From Oceanospirillum sp048270425 (GTDB lineage Bacteria; Pseudomonadota; Gammaproteobacteria; Pseudomonadales; Halomonadaceae), in the NCBI GenBank assembly GCA_048270425.1, contig JBLWSY010000003.1, positions 195,093 to 259,092 of the forward strand: 64,000 nucleotides of DNA, in the 5' to 3' direction. Below, one piece after another: positions 17,971 to 26,902 of this stretch. Numbering within the stretch: the stretch's first letter is position 1; every line of letters begins with the position of its first letter. The notes under the pieces were generated by a model that saw only the letters and a list, made by a program, of their open reading frames with translations, was not told the origin of the DNA and did no database searches. The position numbers and the translations under genes were made by a program.

Positions 17971-19278
17971 TCAGCTATCCAGAGTTTCCACACGGATGCG
18001 GACCACTTCGCCACAAATATCAACAAGAGATTCAATTTCACGAATGGCATCGTTCATCTGCAGCTCCTGACAGTTATGTGTCATAAAGATGATAGGCACC
18101 ATTTCGCTCTCTTTGGCTTCCTTCTGGATGATGGCTTCAATGCTGATGCCTTTGTCACTCAGAATGGTCGCAACGCGAGCCAGAACACCCGGGCGATCGA
18201 CTGCCTGCAGGCGCACATAGTAAGCGGTGGAAACATCTTCCATCGACAGAATCGGTGCATCGCTGTCCAGAGTATCCTGAGTGAAAGCCAGAGGTGGGAC
18301 ACGATCAGCGTATTCAGCACCCATTGTACGGGCAACATCCACGATATCCGCAACCACAGAAGAAGCGGTTGGTTCCGCACCAGCACCCGGCCCGTAATAC
18401 ATAGTAGGGCCTACCGCATCGCCATGTACCATGACCGCGTTCAATACGCCATGTACATTAGCAATCAGGCGATCTTTAGGAATCAGAGTCGGGTGAACAC
18501 GCAGCTCAACACCTTCTTTCGTGCGACGGGCGATACCCAGATGCTTGATGATATAACCCAGCTCATCAGCTTGCTCGATATCCAGCGGCGTGATCTTGCT
18601 GATACCTTCGGTATAGGCTTTATCAAATTGCAGCGGGATACCGAAAGCAACGGAACCCAGAATCGTCAGTTTATGGGCGGCATCGATACCTTCAACATCA
18701 AAGGTCGGATCTGCCTCTGCATAACCCAGCTCCTGAGCTTCCTGAAGAACATCAGCGAAGTCACGGCCGTAGTCGCGCATCTGCGTCATGATGTAGTTGC
18801 CGGTACCATTGATAATACCCGCCAGCCAGTTGATGCTGTTCGCCGCCAGGCCTTCACGGATACCTTTAATAACCGGAATACCACCGGCTACGGCAGCTTC
18901 AAAAGCAACCACAACGCCTTTGGCTTTGGCTGCTTCAAAAATCTCGTTACCGTGCACCGCAATCAGCGCTTTGTTCGCTGTTACCACGTGTTTGCCGTTT
19001 TCGATCGCTTTCATGACCAGCTCACGAGCTACGTCGTAACCACCGATCAGTTCAACAACGACGTCAATTTCCGGATTGTTAACGACGTCAAAAATATCAC
19101 GGGTAACATCAATACCTGTGGTATCACAGGCCGGATTGTCGCGACGGGCACCAATCTGCTCAACAATAATAGGGCGACCAGTACGACGGGCAATCTCTTC
19201 AGCATTGCGGATCAAAACATTAACTGTACCGCTACCAACAGTACCTAAACCACATACACCCACTTTTACCGGTTTCAA
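17971..19278 (-). CDS. hom: Homoserine dehydrogenase
   Basis: Reduces aspartate semialdehyde to homoserine, the branch point to threonine and methionine. The 435 residues show the NAD(P)-binding GLGTVGSGTV near residue 10, the catalytic-domain signature GIINGTGNYIMTQM with AEADPTFDVEG, and a C-terminal ACT domain (AVDRPGVLARVATILSDKGI) for feedback control by threonine. It is monofunctional, with no aspartokinase domain. The ATG at 19278 is preceded by AAGAGGG. Gene order dsbC-hom-thrC-recJ matches that of pseudomonads. Confidence 0.96.
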   Translation of the reverse strand: MKPVKVGVCGLGTVGSGTVNVLIRNAEEIARRTGRPIIVEQIGARRDNPACDTTGIDVTRDIFDVVNNPEIDVVVELIGGYDVARELVMKAIENGKHVVTANKALIAVHGNEIFEAAKAKGVVVAFEAAVAGGIPVIKGIREGLAANSINWLAGIINGTGNYIMTQMRDYGRDFADVLQEAQELGYAEADPTFDVEGIDAAHKLTILGSVAFGIPLQFDKAYTEGISKITPLDIEQADELGYIIKHLGIARRTKEGVELRVHPTLIPKDRLIANVHGVLNAVMVHGDAVGPTMYYGPGAGAEPTASSVVADIVDVARTMGAEYADRVPPLAFTQDTLDSDAPILSMEDVSTAYYVRLQAVDRPGVLARVATILSDKGISIEAIIQKEAKESEMVPIIFMTHNCQELQMNDAIREIESLVDICGEVVRIRVETLDS

Positions 19279-19519
19279 TACGATACCCTCTTACCTGTTC
19301 TTGCATAAACGACTGGTATGCCTGTTTCAGCATATTCTTTTTTGGCGAAAACCCGATTTTACCTCAGGTGTCTGCAGTCTAAGCTGCCGCCATAGAACTC
19401 CACATCTTATCGTTTTTTCCTTCCGATAAAAACCAAGTCAGACCATAGATAAAGCAATTTTCAGGGTTATTCGCCATTCACCAGCTCAGGTTTACCGGCA
19501 TTAGACAGCCAGAACGCAA

Positions 19520-19548
19520 AACGCCCCGAAAACAAGGTTCGGGGCGTT
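19520..19548 (-). terminator. Intrinsic terminator of dsbC
   Basis: An 11-bp perfect stem, AACGCCCCGAA / TTCGGGGCGTT, with a seven-base loop is followed on the minus strand by TTTTGCGTT. It lies between dsbC and hom. Confidence 0.7.
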
Positions 19549-19570
19549 GCTTATAAATCAGACTGAAAGC

Positions 19571-20332
19571 CTATAGGGTCAGGCCTAAAGCCGTGGCAAG
19601 ACGCTTGGCAGGCATATACCCCGGAAGCAGGCGGCCATCCTCAAGGAAAATAGCCGGAGTTCCCTGCACACCCAGCTTCTGACCGAGACGATACTGATCA
19701 GCAATCGGGTTTTCACATTGTTTCTCTTCAATGGATTCACCCAGCTTCGCGCGAGTCATCGCATTTTGCTGATTCTCCGAACACCAGACAGATACCATAG
19801 AATAGTAAGAGCCTGAACCGATACCTGCACGCGGGAAACCCAGATACCGTACCTTAATGCCCATCTCGTTCAGTTCAGGCACTTCTTTGTGCAGCTTGCG
19901 ACAATAAACACAGTCGATATCGGTAAAAACCGTAATCTGGCCTTTCTGCTCACCTTTGGCAGGAAATACAATCATCTGAGACTCATCCAGATTACTGATC
20001 TCTGTCGCCCGCGCGGTCATGCGACGTTCTTCAGAGATATTTTTAAAACCTTGGGGAGCAACCTGATACAGGTCACCAGTGAAGATATAACCACCGTCAG
20101 CAGTACTGTAAAGAACCTCACCTGTCTTGAGCTCAACCTCATAGATGGACTCGATAAGAGAAGGACGAATTTCATCAACCGGAATGTTTGGACTGGCCCC
20201 TTCCAGTTTTTTCAAAATCATCTCTTCCGGCGTGGCTGCCTGCGCAGAAAAGGAAAATAAACCGATAACCAACATAAAACCGAATGCAATCTTAGATTGG
20301 CTGCGCGAAAGCAGACGAGACAGTAGTTTCAT
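19571..20332 (-). CDS. dsbC: Thiol:disulfide interchange protein DsbC
   Basis: DsbC is a periplasmic disulfide isomerase kept reduced by DsbD. The 253-residue precursor has a basic start and hydrophobic signal (about residues 17-31) ending SAQA before ATPEEM. A dimerisation domain follows, then a thioredoxin fold with the active site CVYC in DIDCVYCRKLHKE. The conserved cis-Pro loop is GVQGTPAIFLEDGR. I chose the ATG at 20332 because GGAAA lies upstream and it gives a normal signal peptide; in-frame starts further up are unsupported. It lies between xerD and hom as in Pseudomonas. Confidence 0.93.
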   Translation of the reverse strand: MKLLSRLLSRSQSKIAFGFMLVIGLFSFSAQAATPEEMILKKLEGASPNIPVDEIRPSLIESIYEVELKTGEVLYSTADGGYIFTGDLYQVAPQGFKNISEERRMTARATEISNLDESQMIVFPAKGEQKGQITVFTDIDCVYCRKLHKEVPELNEMGIKVRYLGFPRAGIGSGSYYSMVSVWCSENQQNAMTRAKLGESIEEKQCENPIADQYRLGQKLGVQGTPAIFLEDGRLLPGYMPAKRLATALGLTL

Positions 20333-20530
20333 AGACCGAGTTTCCATAATAGATATTCTGAACCTGAAATACGCTGCACCCGAATGACTCCCAGCATGAA
20401 CTCTAAGGCAAATCGAACGGCACAATGCTTCCCTGTGACCCACTACCAGTGGGAATGTTCCATAAGCGGTACATCAAACCTCAGCTCGCCTTAGTCGTCA
20501 ACCCGGACAGAAGCGAATATCGCTTTCAAA

Positions 20531-21475
20531 TCAGGCTCTTGGGTGATGGGTTCTATGAAGCTGCTTAAGACGCTGATTCGCCACATGGGTATAAATTTGC
20601 GTAGTCGTCACACTCGAATGACCTAACAGCAACTGAACCGATCTCAGATCTGCACCGTGATTGAGCAGATGAGTCGCAAAAGCGTGCCGTAGCTGGTGAG
20701 GTGACAAAGTCTCCGGCAAGCCAGCTTCAACAGCATACTTATGAATCCGATACCAGAATGCCTGACGGGTCATAAAGCCCCCCTTACGGCTGGGGAAAAG
20801 TGCACTTTCACTCTCTTTAAATCCGGGGAGATTAGAGCGAACCTCCTGCCAATACAATGTCAGCTCATCAAGGGCGATCTCGCCCAAGGGAATCAGACGC
20901 TCTTTCTGACCTTTACCGGTTACCCGCACAATGCCCTGCTGCAAACTTACCTGACCAGCAGTCAGGCCAACCAGCTCAGACACCCGAAGCCCGGTTGCAT
21001 AAAGCAGCTCCAGCATACAGCGATCACGAGCCTGAGTCGGGTCAGAGCGATCCGGCTGATCCAAAAGCGCCTCAACCTGCGCTTCAGACAACACTTTGGG
21101 CAGCTTCTTTTCAGCTCTGATTTTGGGCAGCAGGCTGACCGGATTCTGCTCAACCAACTCTTCATCCATCAGCCAATAATAGAAGCCTTTTAAGGCACTG
21201 ATAATGCGGGCAACAGAGCGCTTATCCAGACCGGCATCAAAACAGGCTTCACGAAAGAGAGCCAGCTTCTCTGTATTCAGACTCAGCAACTGTTTCTGAT
21301 CACAGACGGCATCCTTACTGCTTTGCGATCGCAGAAATGCTTCCGGCTGCTCCAACCAGAAAACCAGATGTTTCAGGTCCCGCCGGTAAGCCAATTGAGT
21401 ATTCCGGCTCAGACCTTTTTCCAGCAACAGATAATCCAGGTAACCCTGTATTAAAACGTCAGAATCCGCAGCCAC
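20531..21475 (-). CDS. xerD: Tyrosine recombinase XerD
   Basis: XerD acts with XerC at dif to resolve chromosome dimers at division. An N-terminal SAM-like core-binding domain (about 1-105) is followed by the catalytic domain with the R-H-R-H/Y residues: ATGLRVSEL near residue 155, HQLRHAFATHLLNHGAD, LLGHSSVTTTQIYTHV. I prefer the GTG at 21475 with GGAGG six bases upstream; the TTG at 21481 directly abuts that site. The protein is 314 residues, slightly longer than E. coli XerD (298). It heads xerD-dsbC-hom-thrC. Confidence 0.93.
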   Translation of the reverse strand: MAADSDVLIQGYLDYLLLEKGLSRNTQLAYRRDLKHLVFWLEQPEAFLRSQSSKDAVCDQKQLLSLNTEKLALFREACFDAGLDKRSVARIISALKGFYYWLMDEELVEQNPVSLLPKIRAEKKLPKVLSEAQVEALLDQPDRSDPTQARDRCMLELLYATGLRVSELVGLTAGQVSLQQGIVRVTGKGQKERLIPLGEIALDELTLYWQEVRSNLPGFKESESALFPSRKGGFMTRQAFWYRIHKYAVEAGLPETLSPHQLRHAFATHLLNHGADLRSVQLLLGHSSVTTTQIYTHVANQRLKQLHRTHHPRA

Positions 21476-21529
21476 CAGCAACCTCCGTATTCATCCTCAC
21501 CTTAAATGACCACATCGCAGACATAAAAA

Positions 21530-21557
21530 AACGGGCAACCCCGAAAGGTTACCCGTT
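21530..21557. terminator. Terminator after rplS
   Basis: AACGGGCAACC / GGTTACCCGTT with one internal mismatch (C opposite A) has T-runs on both strands. It ends the rpsP-rimM-trmD-rplS operon on the minus strand. Confidence 0.75.
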
Positions 21558-21587
21558 TTTTCAGCAAGTCGAACTGATCTTAGCGAA

Positions 21588-21944
21588 TCAGGACAGCTTT
21601 TCTTTAATACGTGCAGCTTTACCGCTCAGTTCACGCAGGTAGTACAGTTTAGCCTGACGAACGTCACCACGACGCTTAACAGAAATGCTGTCTACCAGTG
21701 GGCTGTAAACCTGGAAAGTACGCTCAACGCCAACACCGTGAGAGATCTTACGTACAGTGAACGCAGAGTTCAGACCACGGTTACGCTTACCCAGTACAAC
21801 ACCTTCGAACGCCTGCAGACGCTCACGGTTGCCTTCTTTAACTTTAACCTGAACAACAACAGTGTCACCTGGTGCAAACGCAGGAACTTCTTTGCTCATT
21901 TGTTCGGCTTCAAGAGCCTGAATTACTGTATTTTTGCTGCTCAT
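21588..21944 (-). CDS. rplS: 50S ribosomal protein L19
   Basis: L19 sits at the 30S-50S interface. The 118-residue protein matches the family in PGDTVVVQVKVKEG, AFEGVVLGKRNRG, GVGVERTF and KLYYLRELSGKAARIKEKL. The ATG at 21944 has TAGGAG seven bases upstream; the frame continues upstream but without support. It is the last gene of the rpsP-rimM-trmD-rplS operon, 37 bp after trmD. Confidence 0.97.
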   Translation of the reverse strand: MSSKNTVIQALEAEQMSKEVPAFAPGDTVVVQVKVKEGNRERLQAFEGVVLGKRNRGLNSAFTVRKISHGVGVERTFQVYSPLVDSISVKRRGDVRQAKLYYLRELSGKAARIKEKLS

Positions 21945-21981
21945 TAGCTCGCTCCTAGATTTAAGCCGCTCGACTTGCGCA

Positions 21982-22728
21982 TTAGCGCGAACCGTCATGA
22001 TTGCGGATGAATTCTTCCAACAATGCCTGGCGCTCATCGTCCAGGTCGACCTTTTCCAACAAATCCGGCCGCCTTAACCAGGTTCGGCCCAGAGATTGCT
22101 GGAGGCGCCACCGACGAATGGCTTCGTGATTCCCACTCAACAGAACGTCCGGCACTTCAAGATCATCAACCTGTTCAGGTCTTGTATAGTGCGGGCAGTC
22201 CAGCAGGCCATCGGAGAATGAATCCTCTTCAGCAGAATCTTCATGTCCGAGAACACCGGGAACCAACCGTGATACTGAATCGATGAGGGTCAAAGCAGCT
22301 AGTTCACCACCGCTCAGAACGTAATCACCGATTGACCACTCTTCATCTATTAATGTCTCCACCACGCGCTCGTCGATGCCTTCATAACGACCTGCAACAA
22401 TCACCATGCGGTCGCGCTGAGACAGCTCACGTACACCTTCCTGATCGAGGGGACGTCCTTGGGGAGACATATAGATCACCTTGGCATCAGGTCCGGCTTT
22501 TTCCTTGGCAGCTAAAATAGCATCGCGCAAAGGCTGAACTTTCATCAGCATGCCAGGACCACCGCCGTAAGGGCGATCATCTACTGTGCGGTGTTTATCT
22601 GTTGCGAAATCACGAGGATTCCAGAATTCAAGCGACAGCAGCTCTTTCTTAACTGCCCGCCCTGTGACACCGTATTCGGTGACCGCATCAAACATCCCCG
22701 GAAACAGGGATACAACGCCTAACCACAC
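21982..22728 (-). CDS. trmD: tRNA (guanine37-N1)-methyltransferase TrmD
   Basis: TrmD methylates G37 next to the anticodon and prevents +1 frameshifting. The 248-residue SPOUT enzyme shows the trefoil-knot SAM site: YMSPQGRPLDQ, GRYEGIDERV and DYVLSGGELAAL. The start is a GTG at 22728 (MWLGVVSLFPGMF). It lies 45 bp after rimM in the conserved operon. Confidence 0.97.
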   Translation of the reverse strand: MWLGVVSLFPGMFDAVTEYGVTGRAVKKELLSLEFWNPRDFATDKHRTVDDRPYGGGPGMLMKVQPLRDAILAAKEKAGPDAKVIYMSPQGRPLDQEGVRELSQRDRMVIVAGRYEGIDERVVETLIDEEWSIGDYVLSGGELAALTLIDSVSRLVPGVLGHEDSAEEDSFSDGLLDCPHYTRPEQVDDLEVPDVLLSGNHEAIRRWRLQQSLGRTWLRRPDLLEKVDLDDERQALLEEFIRNHDGSR

Positions 22729-22773
22729 AGTTTAATCTCTTTTAAAATTGCCGGCTTCATTGCTGCAGCCAGC

Positions 22774-23304
22774 TCAGAAGTCAGGATCCCAGTCAACAAG
22801 CACAGTGCCGTCGCTGAGATTGACCTCTTTGACTACCTGATCCACCAGATAAGGAATCAGACGCTCAGCGTCATCAAGACTTTCTGGTGTCGCTTTCACT
22901 ACCAGCACATCATTTGCACCGGTCTCCAGCAGGTAATCCACCGAACCCAGAACGACGTTTTCGGTCGTGATTACCTTCAGCCCCTCTAACTGGTGCCAGT
23001 AGTAATCACCCTCTTCCAGATCCGGCAATGCGTCTTTTGGCATGCGAATTTCACAGCCACACATCTCTTCAGCGCCATTACGATCCGTAACGACCTTCAG
23101 TCGGGCCACGAGACCCTTACCGTGTTTTTTGCCCTTTGCGACTTCAAACTCACCAACCGGCTTGTCATCTTTCCACAAAGACCACTTTTTATACTGGAAG
23201 ATACCGTCCATAGGGTCGGTAAAAGAATAAACCTTGACCCAGCCCTGAATACCAAAAGGACTTGTAATTCTACCGAGGACTACAAAATCTTTTGGATCTG
23301 ACAT
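22774..23304 (-). CDS. rimM: 16S rRNA processing / 30S maturation factor RimM
   Basis: RimM binds S19 and helps mature the 30S head. The 176 residues comprise an N-terminal beta-barrel (VVLGRITSPFGIQGWVKVYSFTD) and a PRC-barrel domain (YYWHQLEGLKVIT... LIPYLVDQVVKEVNL). Length matches E. coli (182). It lies between rpsP and trmD on the same strand. Confidence 0.96.
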   Translation of the reverse strand: MSDPKDFVVLGRITSPFGIQGWVKVYSFTDPMDGIFQYKKWSLWKDDKPVGEFEVAKGKKHGKGLVARLKVVTDRNGAEEMCGCEIRMPKDALPDLEEGDYYWHQLEGLKVITTENVVLGSVDYLLETGANDVLVVKATPESLDDAERLIPYLVDQVVKEVNLSDGTVLVDWDPDF

Positions 23305-23449
23305 AAGCCTGACTTATTCTCTCAATTCACCCAGACCGGCATTAGCGCAGCTAACAACCAGAATCGGTGTTTAAACTACAACCACTAATGACAACCACAC
23401 AGGATTGCTATAGCGTCTTACTGGTTCTGAATTCCGAAGAAATCAGAAA

Positions 23450-23692
23450 TTACTTAGCAGCTTCTTTCAGCAGCTGAGCAACACGATCAGAGATAGTTGC
23501 ACCCTGACCTTTCCAGTGCTCTACACGCTCAAGATCAACGCGCAGACGCTCTTCCTGGCCTTTTGCCACTGGGTTAAAGAAACCAACGCGCTCAATAAAA
23601 CGACCATTACGGGCGCTACGAGAGTTAGTTACAGTCAAGTGATAGAACGGGCGCTTCTTAGAGCCACCGCGAGCAAGACGAATGGTTACCAT
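23450..23692 (-). CDS. rpsP: 30S ribosomal protein S16
   Basis: S16 is an early 30S assembly protein. The 80 residues begin MVTIRLARGGSKKRPFYHL, the family signature, and include RNGRFIERVGFFNP. It is the first gene of the rpsP-rimM-trmD-rplS operon. Confidence 0.97.
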   Translation of the reverse strand: MVTIRLARGGSKKRPFYHLTVTNSRSARNGRFIERVGFFNPVAKGQEERLRVDLERVEHWKGQGATISDRVAQLLKEAAK

Positions 23693-24116
23693 TGCCTTTT
23701 TATCCTATGTTCGGAGTTCTCAAAATTTCGCTACAGACTTTCATTTACGGCCTTTCAGCCCGAAAGGCGGCATATTCTAAGGGAAAACACCGGCTTTTGG
23801 AACCACAAAAGCACAATATTCCACCGCAACCGCGATTTTCACCGGGTCGAGCAGAAATGTCAGTCTGAAAATGTGCGCGCTATTGTAGGCTTACACAAAC
23901 TAAACGCAAGTCTGTAGCACCATTTTCTGCAGCTATTTGCGCAAAAATTACACGAAAACTGCAGAACAGCAAGAGGATACACAACTAACCTCTTGATTTA
24001 AAAAACTTAATTGAATGAATCACGACTAAAGCGACCAAACAGCTAAGTCAAAAAAGGCCTGACGAATCAGACCTTTTTCAGATAAAACCCCATCTTTCTG
24101 AGGCTTTACTGTTTCA
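23693..24116 (-). promoter_or_regulatory. rpsP operon upstream region
   Basis: These 424 bp separate ffh (end) from rpsP (start). Next to the operon, the leader forms a 7-bp hairpin GCCTTTC / GAAAGGC (23750-23768) about 58 bp upstream of the rpsP ATG. The remainder is AT-rich with no gene. At the far end lies the ffh terminator (24050-24078). The operon promoter must lie here, but I could not fix it to base positions. Confidence 0.4.
24050..24078 (-). terminator. Intrinsic terminator of ffh
   Basis: On the minus strand AAAAAGGTCTGA pairs with TCAGGCCTTTTT (one G-T pair) around a TTCG tetraloop, with a six-T tract. It lies about 40 bp past the ffh stop. Confidence 0.85.
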
Positions 24117-25502
24117 TTAGAAGCGAGGAGGCATACCACCGCCGCCACCCATACCCGGTGGCAACATGCCGCCAAGACCGCGCATCATCTTAGACATGCC
24201 GCCTTTACCGCCCATCTTTTTCATCATCTTCTGCATCTGCTTGTGCTGCTTCAGCAGGCGGTTCAGGTCCTGAATCTGCAGACCGGAACCCGCACAGATA
24301 CGCCGCTTACGGGAGCCTGAGATCAGATCAGGCTTCTGACGCTCCTGCGGTGTCATGGAGTTGATCAGAGCTTCAAGTTTGCCCATCTCTTTTTCCGCAG
24401 CACCATTTTTAGCCACTTCAGCGATCTGACCCATGCCCGGCAGCTTGTCCATCAGACCTGCCATGCCACCCATGTTTTTCATCTGCTGAATCTGGTCACG
24501 GAAGTCTTCCAGGTCAAAGCCTTTGCCCTTCTTAACTTTCTTCGCCAGTTTTTCAGCTTTTTCTTTATCGATCTTCTGCTCTGCCTCTTCGATCAGAGAC
24601 AGAATGTCACCCATACCCAGAATACGGGAGGCAACACGATCCGGATGGAAGGGCTCGAGGGCATCAACCTTCTCACCCATACCCATAAACTTAATTGGCT
24701 TACCGGTAATGTGACGCACGGACAGCGCCGCACCGCCACGGGCATCACCATCAGCCTTGGTCAGAATCACACCGGTCAGAGGCAGTGCATCGCCAAAGGC
24801 CTTAGCGGTATTCGCCGCATCCTGACCTGTCATCGCATCAACAACAAACAGAGTCTCAACCGGATTGATACCCGCGTGCAGCTCTTTAATCTCCACCATC
24901 ATGTCGTCATCAACATGCAGACGACCTGCTGTATCGACAATGACGACATCAAAGAACTGAATCTTTGCATGAGCAATGGCCGCGTTCGCAATATCCAGAG
25001 GCTTCTGATCGGTAGAACTCGGGAAGAACTCGGCTTCCACTTCACCAGCCAGCGTTTCCAGCTGCTTAATCGCCGCAGGACGATATACGTCAGCCGATAC
25101 AACCAGAACCTTTTTCTTTTCACGCTCTTTCAGGAAGCGGGCAAGTTTGGCCACAGAGGTGGTTTTACCCGCACCCTGCAGACCGGCCATCAGGATAACG
25201 GCCGGCGGATTAGCCGCCAGGTTCAGCGATTCATTCGCCTCACCCATGATAAGTTCAAGTTCCTGCTGAACAATCTTAACGAATTGCTGCCCGGGACTCA
25301 GGCTCTTGCTGACTTCCTGGCCTACGGCACGCTCTTTTACTTTTTCGATAAAAGCTTTAACAACTGGCAGAGCAACATCTGCTTCCAACAGCGCCTTACG
25401 TACTTCACGCAGGGTATCTTTGATGTTGTCCTCAGTCAGTCGAGCCTGACCGGTAATAGAACGCAAGCTCTTCGAAAGGCGTTCGGTTAAGTTCTCAAAC
25501 AT
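24117..25502 (-). CDS. ffh: Signal recognition particle protein Ffh
   Basis: Ffh binds 4.5S RNA and signal sequences for co-translational targeting to FtsY. The 461 residues include an N domain, the G domain (GLQGAGKTTSVAKLA near residue 101, DTAGRLHVDD near 187, TKADGDARGGAAL near 243) and a Met-rich M domain ending in a Gly/Met tail (MGKLEALINSM... GGMPPRF). I chose the ATG at 25502 (MFENLTERL) with AGGA seven bases upstream; the ATG at 25508 overlaps that ribosome site. It is divergent from ypjD. Confidence 0.97.
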   Translation of the reverse strand: MFENLTERLSKSLRSITGQARLTEDNIKDTLREVRKALLEADVALPVVKAFIEKVKERAVGQEVSKSLSPGQQFVKIVQQELELIMGEANESLNLAANPPAVILMAGLQGAGKTTSVAKLARFLKEREKKKVLVVSADVYRPAAIKQLETLAGEVEAEFFPSSTDQKPLDIANAAIAHAKIQFFDVVIVDTAGRLHVDDDMMVEIKELHAGINPVETLFVVDAMTGQDAANTAKAFGDALPLTGVILTKADGDARGGAALSVRHITGKPIKFMGMGEKVDALEPFHPDRVASRILGMGDILSLIEEAEQKIDKEKAEKLAKKVKKGKGFDLEDFRDQIQQMKNMGGMAGLMDKLPGMGQIAEVAKNGAAEKEMGKLEALINSMTPQERQKPDLISGSRKRRICAGSGLQIQDLNRLLKQHKQMQKMMKKMGGKGGMSKMMRGLGGMLPPGMGGGGGMPPRF

Positions 25503-25865
25503 CCACACATCCTCGCTGCTTCAACAGCAGAAAAACAATCAACATCGACTCTACCGGCACAAGCGTTAACGGGTACACCGGATGAGTAAAATCCAAAAAT
25601 TGGGGGCATTATAACCAGCCCGGGCACCTATCATCTATGGGCAAATGGCCTTTGGCAGACAATCAGCTGACTTTACTTGCCCTCTGAGACAAATAACCTC
25701 ACTCAATCCACATTGGGTTATGATGCAGTGCGGCCTTCAATCGGTTACTATTACAGCTCTTTCAATCAGGACAATCCTGATATTTTCATTCAGGCAGGCC
25801 AGTACCTTTTGCTCCAACCTGCTCCTTTTCAACTGGCTATTAATTGACGGGACAACTGACAGATT
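25503..25865. promoter_or_regulatory. Divergent ffh/ypjD intergenic region
   Basis: The 363 bp contain no gene. On the minus strand a perfect TATAAT box lies at 25608-25613, about 105 bp before ffh, without a good -35 element; it is my best guess for the ffh promoter. On the ypjD side no clear promoter is seen. Confidence 0.4.
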
Positions 25866-26660
25866 ATGGATGCTATCGCACTAGCTCTGATCGCCATCGT
25901 TTTCTATTGTGCAGCGGCCACCTATCAGCTTCTGGCGCTGCAACGCAAAGCCCCCAACCGCCCACCTATGATCCGTCTTTTAGGTGCCGCAGCGATTCTC
26001 AACCACGGAATCAGCACCTGGTTAGCGATATTTCAGCCGGATGGTCTGCACCTGGGCCTGACCGAAATGGGGTTACTGGCAACCTTTACCATCAGCCTGA
26101 TGTTACTTATCAGCAGCATCAAGAAGCCTGTTCTCAATCTTGGCATCGGTATCTTTCCCATGTCGATGCTGGCTCTGATCTTTGCTATCTGGGGGCCAGT
26201 CTCAGCACCGAGTAACGGCCTAGCTCCGGGCCTTACGCTACATATTCTGACCTCTCTGGTCGCTTATAGCCTGATCATAATCGCTGCCTGCCAGGCACTG
26301 CTGGTTTCGGTGCAAAACTACCAGCTAAAACACAAACAAACCCGCGGCATTATTCAGGTTTTACCGCCACTGCAAACCATGGAACGCTTGCTGTTTGAGC
26401 TGATCTGTAGTGGCCTTATCGCTCTGACTATCGCTATCGGCAGCGGCTTTATTTTTATTGAAAACCTATTTGCCCAACATCTGGCACATAAAACAGTTCT
26501 GACCCTGATGGCCTGGTTGGTTTTTGCCATTCTGCTTGCCGGTCATCGCTGGCTTGGATGGCGCGGCATGACCGCTGTACGCTGGACACTGGGGGGAGCC
26601 ACCCTCTTGGTACTGGGCTATTTTGGCAGCAAAGTTGCGCTTGAAATCCTGCTGAACTAA
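25866..26660 (+). CDS. ypjD: Inner-membrane cytochrome-c-assembly-like protein YpjD
   Basis: A 264-residue multi-spanning protein of the CcsA/CcmC/HemX-like family, with about eight hydrophobic segments and conserved LTLHILTSLVAYSLIIIAACQALL. The His in the LHI segment is a possible haem ligand. Gene order ffh / ypjD / yfjD is the same as in E. coli, where YpjD has no firmly defined role. The start codon lies close to a weak ribosome site. Confidence 0.85.
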   Translation: MDAIALALIAIVFYCAAATYQLLALQRKAPNRPPMIRLLGAAAILNHGISTWLAIFQPDGLHLGLTEMGLLATFTISLMLLISSIKKPVLNLGIGIFPMSMLALIFAIWGPVSAPSNGLAPGLTLHILTSLVAYSLIIIAACQALLVSVQNYQLKHKQTRGIIQVLPPLQTMERLLFELICSGLIALTIAIGSGFIFIENLFAQHLAHKTVLTLMAWLVFAILLAGHRWLGWRGMTAVRWTLGGATLLVLGYFGSKVALEILLN

Positions 26661-26830
26661 CCCGACATTCGAAGTACTAAGCAGTCTCTGTCAGATGCCG
26701 ACCTTGACGGCACCGGACAGAAAATTTAAAAGTAGTGCTGCGGAGTTTATCCGCGACTAAAAATAAAAAAGCAGTAACCTTTGTTATTAAAAGCGTACTG
26801 ACCGCGGCGAATTAACTGAACACCGACCCG

Positions 26831-26858
26831 AGGAGGTCATTCTGCTGTCATACAGCAG
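26831..26858 (+). promoter_or_regulatory. Near-perfect anti-SD match plus hairpin in the yfjD leader
   Basis: AGGAGGTCA at 26831-26839 is a near-perfect complement of the 16S rRNA tail. It is followed at once by the hairpin CTGCTGT-CAT-ACAGCAG (26842-26858). It lies about 65 bp before the weak TTG start of yfjD, with no proper start codon after it apart from an ATT that would give a seven-codon peptide ending at the TAA near 26865. It may be a leader-peptide or ribosome standby site. Confidence 0.3.
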
Positions 26859-26902
26859 TCGTTAAATCGTCAGTTTTCAATTTAAGCAGGATACCCGATC
26901 TC

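Noticed and set aside
26842..26858. CTGT...ACAG palindrome considered as a LexA box
   Set aside because: The spacing between CTGT and ACAG is three bases instead of the eight needed for a gammaproteobacterial LexA site.
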